This document shows, piece by piece, positions 26,633 through 36,494 of a stretch of DNA of 64,000 bases. The DNA comes from Phormidesmis priestleyi ULC007. GTDB lineage: Bacteria > Cyanobacteriota > Cyanobacteriia > Leptolyngbyales > Leptolyngbyaceae. Under the pieces are notes generated by a model. It saw only the letters and a program-made list of their open reading frames with translations, ran no database searches and had not been told where the DNA came from. Each line of letters opens with the position of its first letter. Within the stretch, counting starts at the first letter, position 1. The position numbers and the translations under genes were made by a program. The DNA is taken from contig NZ_MPPI01000023.1 of NCBI RefSeq assembly GCF_001895925.1, positions 1 through 64,000 of the forward strand, written 5' to 3'.

Positions 26633-29218
26633 TCAAAGACGAGGATCAACGGGTTCGCTTTCTAGTGCCAGAATGCCAAACACGCATTCGTGAACGCGAC
26701 GGAGCGGCTCTTTGGCAACAAATCGTTCTAGTGCCTCAACACCGAGGGCAAATTCTCTCAGCGCCAGCGATCGCTTCGCCGACAAGCCACGCTGCCGCAA
26801 TCGCTCTAAGTTTGCAGGCATCGAATACTCTGCGCCATAGATAATTCGCAAATATTCTTGACCTCGACACTTCACCGCAGGCTGAATTAAGCCCCGATCG
26901 CGCTGAACCACAAAATCCAGTGGTTTGATCACCATTCCTTCTCCACCTTGCTGGGTGAGGGTTTGCCACCAATTTTCTCCTGCCTCTTGGCTCGTCGGGT
27001 CGTTCAGATCCACAACCTGATAGGCGGTTGCTATTAATAGCTGTGGATCGGCTTGAGCAATCTTAGCAATGTGGTGCAAATGCCAAAGGTGAGTTTTGTC
27101 TAGATGCACGGCTCCCTCGGTGGCGAGAATGTGGAAGGGAGCCAACTTGAGATCGGCGATCGTGTTAACTGACCAGCAATAGCGACGATAAGCCGCTACA
27201 TAGCGATCGGCGAGGTGCGATCGCTGCTGATAGTGTTGCAGATGAGACTCGACCTCTACGCCTCGCTGTTGGGCTTGTTTGAGCAGCGCCACGGCATCAG
27301 TGAGCGCAACTCGTGCTGCCCGTCCAACCGGAGCGTATTGCTCTCGCAGAAGTCCTTGGGCTTTTGCTGACCAGGGCATCAGTTCGCAGTCGAGACACAC
27401 CCAATCGGTTTGAAATTCTTCCCAAAAGCCACTATTTGAGAGGGCGGTTTGTACGCGGGTCAAAAATTCGGCTTCTAGGGCGGAGTTGTCAAAAAATTGC
27501 CGTCCGGTGCGGGTGTAGCAGATGCCTACACTGCCATCGGTGACTCCAAAGCGTTTGCTGGCAGCTTCGATGTTTTGACAGACGATCGTGACTGCTCGTG
27601 ACCCCATGTGTTTCTCTTCGCAGACCACTTGGGCGATGCCTTGCTTGCGATAATAGGCAAACGCTTGGGCAGGATGCTCTAAAAACTCAGGTTGAGTGGA
27701 AGTCTCGACGGGCGACATGGTAGGCGGCAAATAAATCAGCCATTTTGGATTGGCGGCGAATCGACTGATCACTTCTAAAGCGGCGATCGCGTTCTCTTCT
27801 CGAATCGTGATGTTGCGCTGCAATCGGGTGGAAATGATCCGTTTGCCCAACACATCGGTAATGTCTAACACGCCATCGACTTCTTGTTGAGGCGTTAATT
27901 CACCCGCGGCTTGAGGAACGATGAGCGGTCGGATCGGTTCGCAGTAGACGCGATCGGCAGGAACCGACACCAATTGTTTTTCGGGATAGCGCAACGCCGT
28001 TAGTCTTCCGCCAAAAACGCAGCCCGTATCAATGTTGAGGGTGTTGTTTAGCCAAACAGGTTCGGGAATCGGCGTGTGTCCATAGACTACCATTGCGGTG
28101 CCCCGATATTCAGATGCCCAGTTATAGCGAACGGGCAGCCCAAATTCGTCGATTTCTCCGGTGGTTTCTCCATACAGCGCAAATTCTCGAACTTGCCCCG
28201 AACCGCGTCCTTGATAGGCTTGCTTCATGCCAGCGTGGGCGACGACCAGACGGCCTTCGTCTAGCACGTAATGACTCACGAGCGAATCGAGAAATTTTTG
28301 AAGGTCTTGCACAAAGGGCGATCGAGTTTCCTCTGATAACGCCTCAATTTCGGCGAGGCTTTGCTCTAACCCGTGATTAACTCGAACGTTTTGACCTTTG
28401 AGCTTTCGCAGCAGCTTGGAGTCGTGATTGCCAGGAACGCAGAGCGCATCGCCCGTAGCAACCATGTTGGCAACGAGTTTTAAAGTATCGAGAATTCGGG
28501 TGCCGCGATCGACCAAATCTCCTAAGAAAACAGCTTTTCGTCCCTGCGGATGCCGATAGCTGGCAAAGTCCGCAAATTGGCGACTTTCTGCGGTGGGTAT
28601 CGGATCGTATCCCAGCGTTTGCAACAGCGCTTCTAATTCATCGCAACATCCATGCACGTCACCGATGATGTCAAAGGGCCCGTGTTCGTGTTTGCGATTA
28701 GTCCACAGAGGTTGACGCTCGATCCTTGCTGATTGAATGTCTTCTAGCGTTGACAGAATGTGGACGTGACGAAATCCTTCCCGTTGTAATCCTTTCAACG
28801 ATCGCTGAATATTTTGTACATGACGACGCACTACATGAGCACCAAAAGCACGATCGGGGCGTTGCTGATTGCGATCGTGGCAGAGTTTCTCAGATAAATT
28901 CAGCACGATCGCGACGGGAATGCAGTGATATTCACGAGCGAGTTTAATGAGCGTTTTACGATCGTCTGCCTGAGTGTTGGTGGCATCGATCACAGTCAGC
29001 TTTCCAGCGGCTAGTCGCTTTGCCGTAATGTAGTGCAGCACATCAAACGCATCGCGGGTGGCATCTTGGTTCGTTTCGTCGTCTGAGACCAGTCCGCGAC
29101 ACGTATCCGAGGAGATAATTTCGGTCGGCAAAAAGTGGCTGCGGGCAAACGTCGATTTACCAGAACCCGATGCGCCAATCAGCACGACTAAAGAAAGTTC
29201 AGGAACGGTTAATTTCAT
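26633..29218 (-). CDS. pnkp: bacterial polynucleotide kinase-phosphatase-ligase Pnkp
   Basis: RNA end-healing and sealing enzyme. Domain 1 (residues about 1-165) is the 5' kinase with Walker A GASGSGKST and VIDATNTQADDRK. Domain 2 (about 180-440) is the metallophosphatase with IIGDVHGCCDE, VFLGDLVDRG, VPGNHDSK and VYGHTPIPEP. Domain 3 (about 475-861) is a nucleotidyltransferase whose KxxG motif is in CEEKHMGSRAV (Lys about 536); DCELMPW and GGEGMVIKP supply later ligase motifs. The 861-aa length is typical. Its start overlaps the stop of hen1 by ATGA, so the two are translationally coupled. In known systems Pnkp needs Hen1 for ligation, and the pair repairs and methylates broken tRNAs cut by ribotoxins. 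Confidence 0.96.
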   Translation of the reverse strand: MKLTVPELSLVVLIGASGSGKSTFARSHFLPTEIISSDTCRGLVSDDETNQDATRDAFDVLHYITAKRLAAGKLTVIDATNTQADDRKTLIKLAREYHCIPVAIVLNLSEKLCHDRNQQRPDRAFGAHVVRRHVQNIQRSLKGLQREGFRHVHILSTLEDIQSARIERQPLWTNRKHEHGPFDIIGDVHGCCDELEALLQTLGYDPIPTAESRQFADFASYRHPQGRKAVFLGDLVDRGTRILDTLKLVANMVATGDALCVPGNHDSKLLRKLKGQNVRVNHGLEQSLAEIEALSEETRSPFVQDLQKFLDSLVSHYVLDEGRLVVAHAGMKQAYQGRGSGQVREFALYGETTGEIDEFGLPVRYNWASEYRGTAMVVYGHTPIPEPVWLNNTLNIDTGCVFGGRLTALRYPEKQLVSVPADRVYCEPIRPLIVPQAAGELTPQQEVDGVLDITDVLGKRIISTRLQRNITIREENAIAALEVISRFAANPKWLIYLPPTMSPVETSTQPEFLEHPAQAFAYYRKQGIAQVVCEEKHMGSRAVTIVCQNIEAASKRFGVTDGSVGICYTRTGRQFFDNSALEAEFLTRVQTALSNSGFWEEFQTDWVCLDCELMPWSAKAQGLLREQYAPVGRAARVALTDAVALLKQAQQRGVEVESHLQHYQQRSHLADRYVAAYRRYCWSVNTIADLKLAPFHILATEGAVHLDKTHLWHLHHIAKIAQADPQLLIATAYQVVDLNDPTSQEAGENWWQTLTQQGGEGMVIKPLDFVVQRDRGLIQPAVKCRGQEYLRIIYGAEYSMPANLERLRQRGLSAKRSLALREFALGVEALERFVAKEPLRRVHECVFGILALESEPVDPRL

Positions 29219-30609
29219 AGGACTGATTGCTCAAAAACTGCCATTTGGGTCGGTGAACCGACGATCGGATCGTTGCTGCCAATTCCTTCAAACCTAACGG
29301 TATATCCGAACTCTTGACCAACGCGATTTGCCCAAGTTTGAAGCTCCTGCCGAGTCCATTCAAAACGGTGATCTTTGTGACGTAGGGTGCCATTAGCGAG
29401 GGCAATAAATTTAACGTTATATTCCACATTTGGCGTGGTGACGATCGCGACTTTAGGGCGAGAAAACTCAAAAACTACGCGCTCAAGGGCTGCTAGTCGA
29501 GGCAAGTCTAAATGTTCAATCACTTCGATCAGGGTTGCGCCTTCATAGCCATCCCATCGGCGATCGCGGTAAGTCAGCGCCCCTTGCATGAGTTGAATTC
29601 GCTCTCGCTGTTTGGAGCCTAGCAATAATTGGTCAAGGCGTTTTTGGGCGGTTTCGAGCGATCGATACGAGACATCGATTCCAGTGATCTGCTCAAAGAA
29701 ATTGTCTTTTGCTAAAACTCGCAGAAGGTTTCCTTCTCCACATCCTAAATCAATGACTCGTTTCACAGCACACTGTTTTAGCGTTGACGTAACCATCTCA
29801 AGTCGTTGCTGATTTAGACTAACCGATTTCTCAATATCAGCTTCTTCCTGATTGTGAGTGTCTTCAGCAACGTCTAAATTAGGTGTTTCCTCAACGATTA
29901 ACTGAGCTAATGCAGCTTGTGTAAGAGTCCGTTCTCGTTTGAGATATTGTCGCGTAATCTGCACTTTCTCAGGATGTGTTGCTAACCATCCGTCTCCATG
30001 TTGCAACAGCTTCTCAATTTCTTCTTCTCCTACCCAATAGTGCTTATCCTCATCCAACACCGGAATCAGTACATAAAGATGACTCAATAGTTGTTTTAAC
30101 TGTATTTTTGCATCTAACTCAACGCTAAAATAGCGACTCTCGCCCCATTCAGAAAACTGTTCGTCTAGCGAATGCTGTGTCGTCTTAACAGTGTATCCCA
30201 AAGGTTCAAATAGCTGATGCAAAAAATTCTGTCCTTGACGACAGGGCACCATCGATAGCGTTGCCTTTAGCGGAATTGCACGAGTCACCAAATCGGGGCG
30301 ATCGTGACTTCGACCCGACAGCGCCGAGCCAAATATTTGAGCGATCGCCACACTCAAAAAAGATGACGCGACATAAGGGCGATCGTTGACATACTGATCC
30401 AGCGAAAAACCCGATTTACCTCGCACCAATCGTACCGGATCGATTTCTAACAGCAAAACGGCTGTGCAGCGATCGACCGTTGCTTCTGAATAAAAAACTT
30501 GTGCCTGCCCAAAAGACAAATCAAAAGTTTGACAACGATCGGGGTGTTTGTGCAGCAAATATCCTAAGTCGGTTGCTGGAGAATGGGTGGTGCTAATCGT
30601 CAGAAGCAT
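29215..30609 (-). CDS. hen1: 3' terminal RNA ribose 2'-O-methyltransferase Hen1
   Basis: A 464-aa bacterial Hen1. The N-terminal half (about 1-240) is the region that in the known system binds and activates the Pnkp ligase domain. The C-terminal half (about 270-460) is the methyltransferase: VIDLGCGEGNLLRVL binds SAM, and the Mg-dependent 2'-O-methylation site is seen as IEVIEHLD with a later His in HKDHRFEW, matching the Glu-Glu-His-His set of the family. It marks the 3' end at the repair junction so that the same toxin cannot cut again. It is the first gene of the two-gene operon. About 280 bp of AT-rich spacer precedes it. Confidence 0.95.
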   Translation of the reverse strand: MLLTISTTHSPATDLGYLLHKHPDRCQTFDLSFGQAQVFYSEATVDRCTAVLLLEIDPVRLVRGKSGFSLDQYVNDRPYVASSFLSVAIAQIFGSALSGRSHDRPDLVTRAIPLKATLSMVPCRQGQNFLHQLFEPLGYTVKTTQHSLDEQFSEWGESRYFSVELDAKIQLKQLLSHLYVLIPVLDEDKHYWVGEEEIEKLLQHGDGWLATHPEKVQITRQYLKRERTLTQAALAQLIVEETPNLDVAEDTHNQEEADIEKSVSLNQQRLEMVTSTLKQCAVKRVIDLGCGEGNLLRVLAKDNFFEQITGIDVSYRSLETAQKRLDQLLLGSKQRERIQLMQGALTYRDRRWDGYEGATLIEVIEHLDLPRLAALERVVFEFSRPKVAIVTTPNVEYNVKFIALANGTLRHKDHRFEWTRQELQTWANRVGQEFGYTVRFEGIGSNDPIVGSPTQMAVFEQSVL

Positions 30610-30892
30610 GAGAGGTTTAGTGTCCGTTTTCAGTCTCGCTTTTTCGACTTTACTCTAGAATCTCTAACTTTAGGAATACTTAATCTTTATAACTTCTATC
30701 TCGGTCTATTCCTATAGATACTTTTTAATTATTTAGAACGCTGATCAAAAAGTGTTTTTCGTGGCGATCGTCACTCGATTAATCTCACATTTCATTCCTA
30801 ACAAAAAAACGCTGTTCCCCCACAGTGCAGATACTAAGCTGGTTATACATTAATAGACTAGTAATCAATACAACGAATGTAGGCAGCCACCC

Positions 30893-31636
30893 ATGTCAGA
30901 TCAACCTAAATTAGAAGAGCAAGCCCTTTCAGAAGCACTCAAACTCGGACTGTCTAGCCAACTAGACGAAGCTGAAAATATAGGGGTGCGTATCGAAACT
31001 GATCTCCTAAAAGTGGTTCAAGGGAAAGTAGATTTTGTTGTGGTAGAAGGGCAAGGATTAACTATTCAAGAAAACATTCGTTTAGAGTCAGTAGAACTGC
31101 ACACAAACCAGATTTCAATTAACCCTTTGAGTGCGCTTTTAGGAAATATAAAACTCGATCAACCCGTCGATACAACCGCACGAATTGTTCTCACCGAAGC
31201 AGATATTAATCAAGCTTTAAACTCAGATTATGTGAAAAGTAATCTGCCTCCTGTAGAACTTGATGTTGAAGGAAAACGAGTGACGATCGCCCTAGACTTC
31301 CCCCTGGAGATGCGTTTGCAAAGTGTTGGAAAAATTCATTTTAGTGGAGCAATCAGCATAAGCGAAGTGGGCGAAACCCGCTCAGTTACGTTCGCTGCCG
31401 TTGCGTGCCCTCGCACTGACACCCAGCCAATTTTGCTAGAAACCTTCTGCTGCGCCCCCGGACAGGGAGTTTCAATTCCCTTCATGATCGTCTTACTGAG
31501 CAAAGTTCAAGAACTCGTTCGTCAACCGTATTTTCAACTAGAAGGGGTTTCACTGCAAATCAAAACCATGCAAGTCGAACCGGGAAGTTTAACGGTAGAA
31601 GCTCAAATTCACGTCAACCAAATTCCTAATCTTTAG
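30893..31636 (+). CDS. DUF2993 (LmeA-like) protein
   Basis: A 247-aa protein of the DUF2993 family, widespread in cyanobacteria and actinobacteria. Actinobacterial LmeA is a phospholipid-binding lipoprotein, but no lipobox or signal peptide is present here, so location is unclear. Features seen: EENIGVRIETDLLKVVQGKVD-like opening, LESVELHTNQISINPLSALLGNIKL, and a repeated beta-rich pattern through EGVSLQIKTMQVEPG. No catalytic motif. It is separated from hen1 by 283 bp in divergent orientation; the spacer is AT-rich and should hold both promoters. Confidence 0.8.
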   Translation: MSDQPKLEEQALSEALKLGLSSQLDEAENIGVRIETDLLKVVQGKVDFVVVEGQGLTIQENIRLESVELHTNQISINPLSALLGNIKLDQPVDTTARIVLTEADINQALNSDYVKSNLPPVELDVEGKRVTIALDFPLEMRLQSVGKIHFSGAISISEVGETRSVTFAAVACPRTDTQPILLETFCCAPGQGVSIPFMIVLLSKVQELVRQPYFQLEGVSLQIKTMQVEPGSLTVEAQIHVNQIPNL

Positions 31637-31766
31637 ATTTGAGAAAAATTAAGCTTTCCTCGCTTTTTCTTCACCCGATTTTATAAATTTTCTTTGCATT
31701 GGTGGGAATCGGCACCGTGTCCTGGGAATCTTAACGAAGACACTTTAGGTAAGATAAACTTAGGCG

Positions 31767-32603
31767 ATGAGCCAAACCCAAGACGTTGAGATGACCTTCT
31801 TCTTTCAGAAGGGTCTGTATCTAAACAAGACAAAAGCTTACGAAACTGCAATCCACAGTTACGAAGCTGCTCTCGATCTAAAACCCGACTACTCTGATGC
31901 CTGGTATAACCGGGGCAACGCTCTATATCACCTCAAAAAATACGAGGAGGCGATCGCCAGCTACGACCAAGCCCTTGACTATCAACCCGGTTTCCCAGAA
32001 GCCTGGAACAACCGCGGCAACGCCTTGGATGAACTCTTTCGTTATGAAGAAGCCATCCACAGCTATGACCAGGCGACCAAATTCAGGCAAAACTACTACT
32101 GGGCCTGGTATAACCGGGGCATCTCATTGAGAAACCTGGGGCGCTATCAAGAAGCGGTAGATAGCTACGATCGGGCCATTGAGTTTAAGCCTGATTATCA
32201 TTGGGCGTGGTATGGTCGCGGGTTGGCTCTTCGCAAACTGGGTCAGCTTGAAAAAGTGATTGCCAGCTACGACAAAGCGATAGAGTTTAAGCCCGATTTT
32301 GAAGAGTCTTGGACAAACCGAGGCAACGCCCTCTATCACTTGGGGCACATTGAAGCGGCGATCGCCAGCTATGACAAAGCCTTAGAACTCAAGCCAAACA
32401 CCGCCACCCTCTGGTATAACAAAGCCTGTTGCTACGCCATTCAGGGCGAACTAGATCTGGCGTTTGAGCACCTAGAACGTGCGCTCGAATTCAACCCTCG
32501 TGAATATCGTGAGATTGCTCAAGCCAACGCCGACTTTGACCCACTCCGGCAAGATGAACGCTTTCTATCTCTGTTAGCGGCTCGATATCCAGGCGAGGCG
32601 TAA
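31767..32603 (+). CDS. TPR-repeat protein (first of a tandem pair)
   Basis: A 278-aa soluble protein built almost entirely of tetratricopeptide repeats: six or seven 34-residue units such as AWYNRGNALYHLKKYEEAIASY and AWNNRGNALDELFRYEEAIHSY. It ends with a family-specific tail (CCYAIQGELDLAFEHLERAL, then ADFDPLRQDERFLSLL). The same tail pattern is seen in the next gene. No signal peptide. It is expected to be a cytoplasmic protein-binding scaffold; the partner is unknown. The 130-bp spacer upstream shows no obvious promoter. Confidence 0.85.
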   Translation: MSQTQDVEMTFFFQKGLYLNKTKAYETAIHSYEAALDLKPDYSDAWYNRGNALYHLKKYEEAIASYDQALDYQPGFPEAWNNRGNALDELFRYEEAIHSYDQATKFRQNYYWAWYNRGISLRNLGRYQEAVDSYDRAIEFKPDYHWAWYGRGLALRKLGQLEKVIASYDKAIEFKPDFEESWTNRGNALYHLGHIEAAIASYDKALELKPNTATLWYNKACCYAIQGELDLAFEHLERALEFNPREYREIAQANADFDPLRQDERFLSLLAARYPGEA

Positions 32604-32614
32604 GACAGCGCGAT

Positions 32615-33460
32615 ATGCAACTTGAGGAATCGCGGGAGGCTAGATATCGCTGGGGGCGATCGTTAGGGTTGCTCATGGCTTATGGACAGCAGGCTGCTAA
32701 ATATGAGCAGATTTTGACGGTTGAGCCTGACAACGTTGATGCACTAGTTTGCCGAGGATATGCGCTGGAAAAGCTAGGACGCTATGAAGACGCGATCGTC
32801 AATTTTGAACGGGCGATCGTCCTGCGTCCTCAGTGGGCGCTGGCGTGGCAGGGGCGAGGTCTCGCGCTGGGTAAACTCGGTCACCCTGAAGAAGCCTTGA
32901 CCAGCTTTCGTCAAGCGCTCAAGTTTGAGCCAAATGACTATCGCACCTGGCAGAATCACGGCAAAATTTTGCTCAATCTTTCTCGCTACCAAACAGCGAT
33001 CGCTAGCTTCGATCGAGTGTTGGCGCTCAACCCAGATAGCCACAAAGCCTGGTATAACCGGGGCATTGCACTTTCGTGTCTAAATCGCCAGCAAGCGGCT
33101 CTGCTCAATGTGGATATGGCGCTAAAAATCAAACCGAACTGCGACTATGTTTGGAACTATCGAGGCGTAATTCTCAATAAACTGCGCCGCTATGCTGAGG
33201 CGTTGGTCAGTTTTGACAACTGCTTAAAAATCAACGATCGCAATGCCAGCGCTTGGTATGGCAAAGCCTGCACCTACACGCTCCAGGGAGAGCTTGACCA
33301 AGCCTTAGAGAATTTGGATCGAGCTATTCAGTTGTCACGCTGTATCATTCAAGGCATGGCGACCACCGAATTGAGTTTTCAAACCCTTCGAGGAGACGCA
33401 AGATTTCAGGCACTAATTAGAGAAGAGATCAGTGTCCTACGGGCATTGGTTATTGACTGA
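32615..33460 (+). CDS. TPR-repeat protein (second of a tandem pair)
   Basis: A 281-aa TPR protein 11 bp after the previous one and clearly related to it. It has six repeats ([64 protein letters not shown] and so on) and the same C-terminal tail pattern ([20 protein letters not shown], then [16 protein letters not shown]). The two genes are an old tandem duplication and are probably co-transcribed. Its 3' end overlaps the stop of the convergent ruvA gene by 11 bp. Function beyond protein binding cannot be inferred. Confidence 0.85.
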   Translation: MQLEESREARYRWGRSLGLLMAYGQQAAKYEQILTVEPDNVDALVCRGYALEKLGRYEDAIVNFERAIVLRPQWALAWQGRGLALGKLGHPEEALTSFRQALKFEPNDYRTWQNHGKILLNLSRYQTAIASFDRVLALNPDSHKAWYNRGIALSCLNRQQAALLNVDMALKIKPNCDYVWNYRGVILNKLRRYAEALVSFDNCLKINDRNASAWYGKACTYTLQGELDQALENLDRAIQLSRCIIQGMATTELSFQTLRGDARFQALIREEISVLRALVID

Positions 33461-34073
33461 GCCACGCGATCGCTTGACGAATCCAGGCTTCAGCGTCATC
33501 TGATTTTGAGAGCGTGGTGCTTTGTCCGACGGCTTGCAAGGCTTGAGTGATTTCTCGATCGGTGTAACCCAATGCGAGTAAGGTCATCTCGACATCTTCA
33601 AGAATATTAGTAGCAGGCCCGGCTCCGGGGGCGATGGCAATGCCTGCTTGTTGTCGCCATTCGGCAAGTTTAGTTTTTAACTCTAAAGCGATGCGCTCGG
33701 CGGTTTTGCTGCCAACGCCGGGAGTGCGAGAAAGTAGGCGTGTATTGCCCGTCACGATCGCCTGAACGAGATCTTGCAGTCCCAGCGTGTCGAGCAAGGC
33801 TAACGCCAGTTGCGGGCCGATGCCGCTGACGCTCACGAGTTGCCGAAACAGATCGCGTTCGGCAGATGAGCTAAACCCAAACAGCGTCACCTGATCTTCT
33901 CGCACATTGAGATGCGTAAAGATTTGAGCGTCTTCCCCAACTTCAGGAAGTTGTTGCAGCAATCGCGGCACGACTTGCAGGTCATAGCCAATTTGATTTA
34001 CCTCAAGGGTGAGGGTGACGTGCTTGCTGCTTTTTTGAATGCCTGCGATCGTTCCTTTGAGATAGCCAATCAT
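33450..34073 (-). CDS. ruvA: Holliday junction DNA-binding protein RuvA
   Basis: Tetrameric Holliday-junction binding subunit that loads RuvB. The 207-aa protein starts [12 protein letters not shown]. Its OB-fold N-terminal domain has [16 protein letters not shown]. The two helix-hairpin-helix motifs are [15 protein letters not shown] and [18 protein letters not shown]. The C-terminal domain that contacts RuvB is [20 protein letters not shown]. It is not next to ruvB, which is at 11171-12307. The two genes are usually apart in cyanobacteria. It overlaps the convergent TPR gene by 11 bp. Confidence 0.96.
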   Translation of the reverse strand: MIGYLKGTIAGIQKSSKHVTLTLEVNQIGYDLQVVPRLLQQLPEVGEDAQIFTHLNVREDQVTLFGFSSSAERDLFRQLVSVSGIGPQLALALLDTLGLQDLVQAIVTGNTRLLSRTPGVGSKTAERIALELKTKLAEWRQQAGIAIAPGAGPATNILEDVEMTLLALGYTDREITQALQAVGQSTTLSKSDDAEAWIRQAIAWLSQ

Positions 34074-34107
34074 GAAGATGAAGTTTAGAGTGCAGACGGT
34101 CTTACTT

Positions 34108-34848
34108 CTATTGTAGGAAGCCGAAGTATTGTAAGCCTTCTAAGATTCCGGCGGCACAAAACCCTTGGGCGAGATAGCGATCGTCACTCAAATTTTTGTG
34201 ATGCCATTGCAATAATTCTGGTTGAGCGTTGCCCATAATTACGCCCAAAGTTTTTTGCTCAAAGAGTGCAATATCGTTGCCCGAATCGCCACACGCGATC
34301 GTGCGATCGAACTCAAACCCTAGCACTTGCTGAATATAAGCGAGCGCGTTTCCTTTATTAGCTCGGCTAGACAGAATATCGAGATCTTGATTGCTGCTGT
34401 AAATCAGTTGAGCGTCAACGCCTTGATGCTTAATTTTGGCTTCGAGGTCTGGCAAAATGTGCGCGTCTTCTGCGTCAAGCAAAAAGCTGACTTTAAGAGA
34501 ACGCTGCTCAGACTCTGGTTGCGGCACAAGCTGAGGAAATTGTTGAGTAATCGCAACGATCGCGTCTCGATTCCACCCGGCTGAAGACTGGGTTGTCCAT
34601 TTCTGGTCTAAAACCTTGCCGGGGTAATAAATCTCAGTCCCGACGGCGGTAATCAACACATCTGGCTCTAGTAAGTTCACTTCGGTTGATAGTTTCTGAT
34701 AAGACGTGATCGATCGTCCGGTTGAATAAACCAGCTTTACGCCGTTGACTTGACGACATTGCGTTAAGCGTTGATTGAGTTTGTCGAGGGCACGATCGTC
34801 GCCGACTAAAGTGTTATCTAAATCCGTCACTAATAGAAATTGGGTCAC
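34108..34848 (-). CDS. spp: sucrose-phosphate phosphatase (HAD family)
   Basis: HAD phosphatase that removes phosphate from sucrose-6-phosphate, the last step of sucrose synthesis, used in salt and drought acclimation. Motif I is [14 protein letters not shown] (DxDxT with the two catalytic Asp residues). Motif II is [11 protein letters not shown], Lys is in [10 protein letters not shown], and motif IV is [14 protein letters not shown]. The 246-aa length suits a stand-alone enzyme without the synthase-like domain. The start is GTG 34848. It lies 34 bp before ruvA on the same strand. It could instead be a related mannosyl- or glucosyl-glycerate phosphatase, but the motif set fits sucrose-phosphatase best. 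Confidence 0.85.
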   Translation of the reverse strand: MTQFLLVTDLDNTLVGDDRALDKLNQRLTQCRQVNGVKLVYSTGRSITSYQKLSTEVNLLEPDVLITAVGTEIYYPGKVLDQKWTTQSSAGWNRDAIVAITQQFPQLVPQPESEQRSLKVSFLLDAEDAHILPDLEAKIKHQGVDAQLIYSSNQDLDILSSRANKGNALAYIQQVLGFEFDRTIACGDSGNDIALFEQKTLGVIMGNAQPELLQWHHKNLSDDRYLAQGFCAAGILEGLQYFGFLQ

Positions 34849-34878
34849 AGCTATCTCACAAACTCGCCGCTTCTGAGT

Positions 34879-35484
34879 TTAGCGATTGTCACGACTAAAA
34901 TCTTCTAAATCTTGGGGAGTGTTGCAGTTGAATAAAATTTCTCGGTTTTCTAAACGTAATTCTTGAACCTGCTGATTGGCTAACCAAGATTGAAACGATC
35001 GTCCGCCTTGATCAATAAACTGCTGCAATTCAGATAAGCATTGACGGCGATAAAATCCGCAGAGCGGTTCCCAGCCTTTTTGACTGTGGGGCAACAGCGC
35101 GATCGTATCGGGTGAAATTGTCTCTAACTCGGCTGTCCATGATTGCAAAGTTTCGCCCCGCAATCGAGGTAGATCACACGCCAACAGCAATACCCAGTCG
35201 GTTTGAATGTACGTTAATCCTTGAGCAAAGCCCACTAACGGCCCTTGTTGAATATCTACGATCAGATGACAATGAGGAGGCACAACTGCACGATAGCGAT
35301 CGCTCCAAGCCGTCACCACATAAATTTGATTAGTGCAGTGTAGTGCCGCTTCGCAAACTCGTCTCAGCAGAGGAACGCCCGAAATTTTAATCAGCGCTTT
35401 ATCGCGGCCCATACGAGTACTTTGTCCCCCAGCCAGAACGATCGCGCTCAAAGAAACTTGGGAAATTGTAGGCGTTGAATCCAT
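34879..35484 (-). CDS. mobA: molybdenum cofactor guanylyltransferase
   Basis: Transfers GMP from GTP to molybdopterin to give the MGD form of the cofactor needed by nitrate reductase and similar enzymes. The 201-aa protein has the nucleotidyltransferase signature SAIVLAGGQSTRMGRDKALI, then LLLACDLPRL (metal-binding Asp) and the end motif FNCNTPQDLEDF (NxNTPxD). It acts in the cytoplasm. It is followed by the sucrose-phosphatase gene and preceded by a YggU-like gene three bases away, so the three may form one transcript. Confidence 0.92.
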   Translation of the reverse strand: MDSTPTISQVSLSAIVLAGGQSTRMGRDKALIKISGVPLLRRVCEAALHCTNQIYVVTAWSDRYRAVVPPHCHLIVDIQQGPLVGFAQGLTYIQTDWVLLLACDLPRLRGETLQSWTAELETISPDTIALLPHSQKGWEPLCGFYRRQCLSELQQFIDQGGRSFQSWLANQQVQELRLENREILFNCNTPQDLEDFSRDNR

Positions 35485-35487
35485 ACT

Positions 35488-35712
35488 CTAGCGATCGAGT
35501 TCGACCCACTTATTTTTAGACAATAAACCGGACTTGATAGTGATGTGAGATTTAGGGATATGAAAGCGATCGGACAGCAGCTTGATTAGCTCTTTGTTGG
35601 CTTTACCGTCAACAGGTGGCGATTTCAAATGCACAGTCAAGCTTCCATCTGGCTGCTGTTCGATCTGTTGCTGTTTAGAATTTGGCTTCACCTTGACCCT
35701 TAAAATTTCCAC
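35488..35712 (-). CDS. DUF167 / YggU-family protein
   Basis: A 74-aa protein of the DUF167 (UPF0235) family of unknown function, found across bacteria and archaea. The motifs seen are [34 protein letters not shown] and the [12 protein letters not shown] end, which match the family well. It is three bases upstream of mobA, hence probably co-transcribed. The structural fold in the family is a small alpha/beta domain; no activity is established. Confidence 0.88.
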   Translation of the reverse strand: MEILRVKVKPNSKQQQIEQQPDGSLTVHLKSPPVDGKANKELIKLLSDRFHIPKSHITIKSGLLSKNKWVELDR

Positions 35713-35742
35713 TCATCCAAATCCCAAAACCGTTCTATAACT

Positions 35743-36183
35743 CTACTTTAGTGACTCAACGATCGAGGCAAGGGCAACTATGCAAAACGTCATTGCAGCG
35801 AGTGGCATTAGCCAAACTGATATCAGAATCCGCAAAACCTCCGTGACGGGCGAAGCGCCAAGGCTTCCAGCGATAATGTAAACTAACGCAAAACCTACCA
35901 GAAACAGAAACAATAGCTTCATCGCTTTAAAGGAAAGTTTAACGATCGGGCTATAGTTTGTGTTCTCAGGCTCAGGGGCACGATATCGACGATTGATTGG
36001 GTTAGCCATCGTCTCTAGTTCATCCAGTCGATACTGCATGGTGTGCAGTTGGGCTTGAAGTAGGTTGATCTGCGTCGTCAGGATTGCGATCGCGGGTGCC
36101 ACTTCTGAAGAAATAACCTGAGGAGAAGGAATACCAGCCTGAAAAGGGGATGAGGGCATTGTTTGGGGGCTTAGATGACGCAT
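35743..36183 (-). CDS. membrane protein of unknown function
   Basis: A 146-aa protein. The start ATG 36183 is chosen because AGGAG lies 8 bases upstream; an in-frame TTG at 36216 is less likely. A Ser/Pro-rich N-terminus is followed by a helical stretch (AIAILTTQINLLQAQLHTMQ), which looks like a short coiled coil. Two membrane helices lie near the C-terminus (LLFLFLVGFALVYIIAG and ISVWLMPLAAMTFCIVALA). I do not recognise the family. It lies 30 bp upstream of the YggU-like gene on the same strand. Confidence 0.6.
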   Translation of the reverse strand: MRHLSPQTMPSSPFQAGIPSPQVISSEVAPAIAILTTQINLLQAQLHTMQYRLDELETMANPINRRYRAPEPENTNYSPIVKLSFKAMKLLFLFLVGFALVYIIAGSLGASPVTEVLRILISVWLMPLAAMTFCIVALASIVESLK

Positions 36184-36494
36184 AGGTGCAACTCCTAAAT
36201 GTTTGAAGCGAGACAAAAAATCTCCTCACCTTGGCTTAATTGAGGCGTTTGAGGCACCTCCACCGCTATCATCTCGCAAGCCTAATATTTACGCCGTTTG
36301 ATTATGTGTGATGCAGGTTTATCTGTCTGTGTCGGAATCGATCGATTTGTTGGAAAAAGTTGGATGTTCTCTATCTGCCTATTTAGTCATAGAGCGCTAA
36401 AGCGATGATTGATCGAAAATCACCCCCTTCAGCTTCCTGATTTAGCTTCACTAAATCATTACAATAGAGAGAAAAAATAATAACTGGCTGGCAA
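36184..36494. other. spacer upstream of the STAND ATPase
   Basis: A 311-bp AT-rich spacer between two divergent genes. No gene is seen in it. The left part contains the ribosome binding site of the membrane protein. At 36439-36457 there is a perfect inverted repeat, GATTTAG-CTTCA-CTAAATC, directly followed by TACAAT at 36460-36465, which could be a -10 box for the STAND gene. No good -35 box is seen. The palindrome is a possible operator. Confidence 0.35.

Noticed and set aside
26319-26636. A possible 105-aa protein between the dehydrogenase and Pnkp
   Set aside because: The frame consists of the CCCTCTCC repeat and overlaps the dehydrogenase start; it shows no conserved text.
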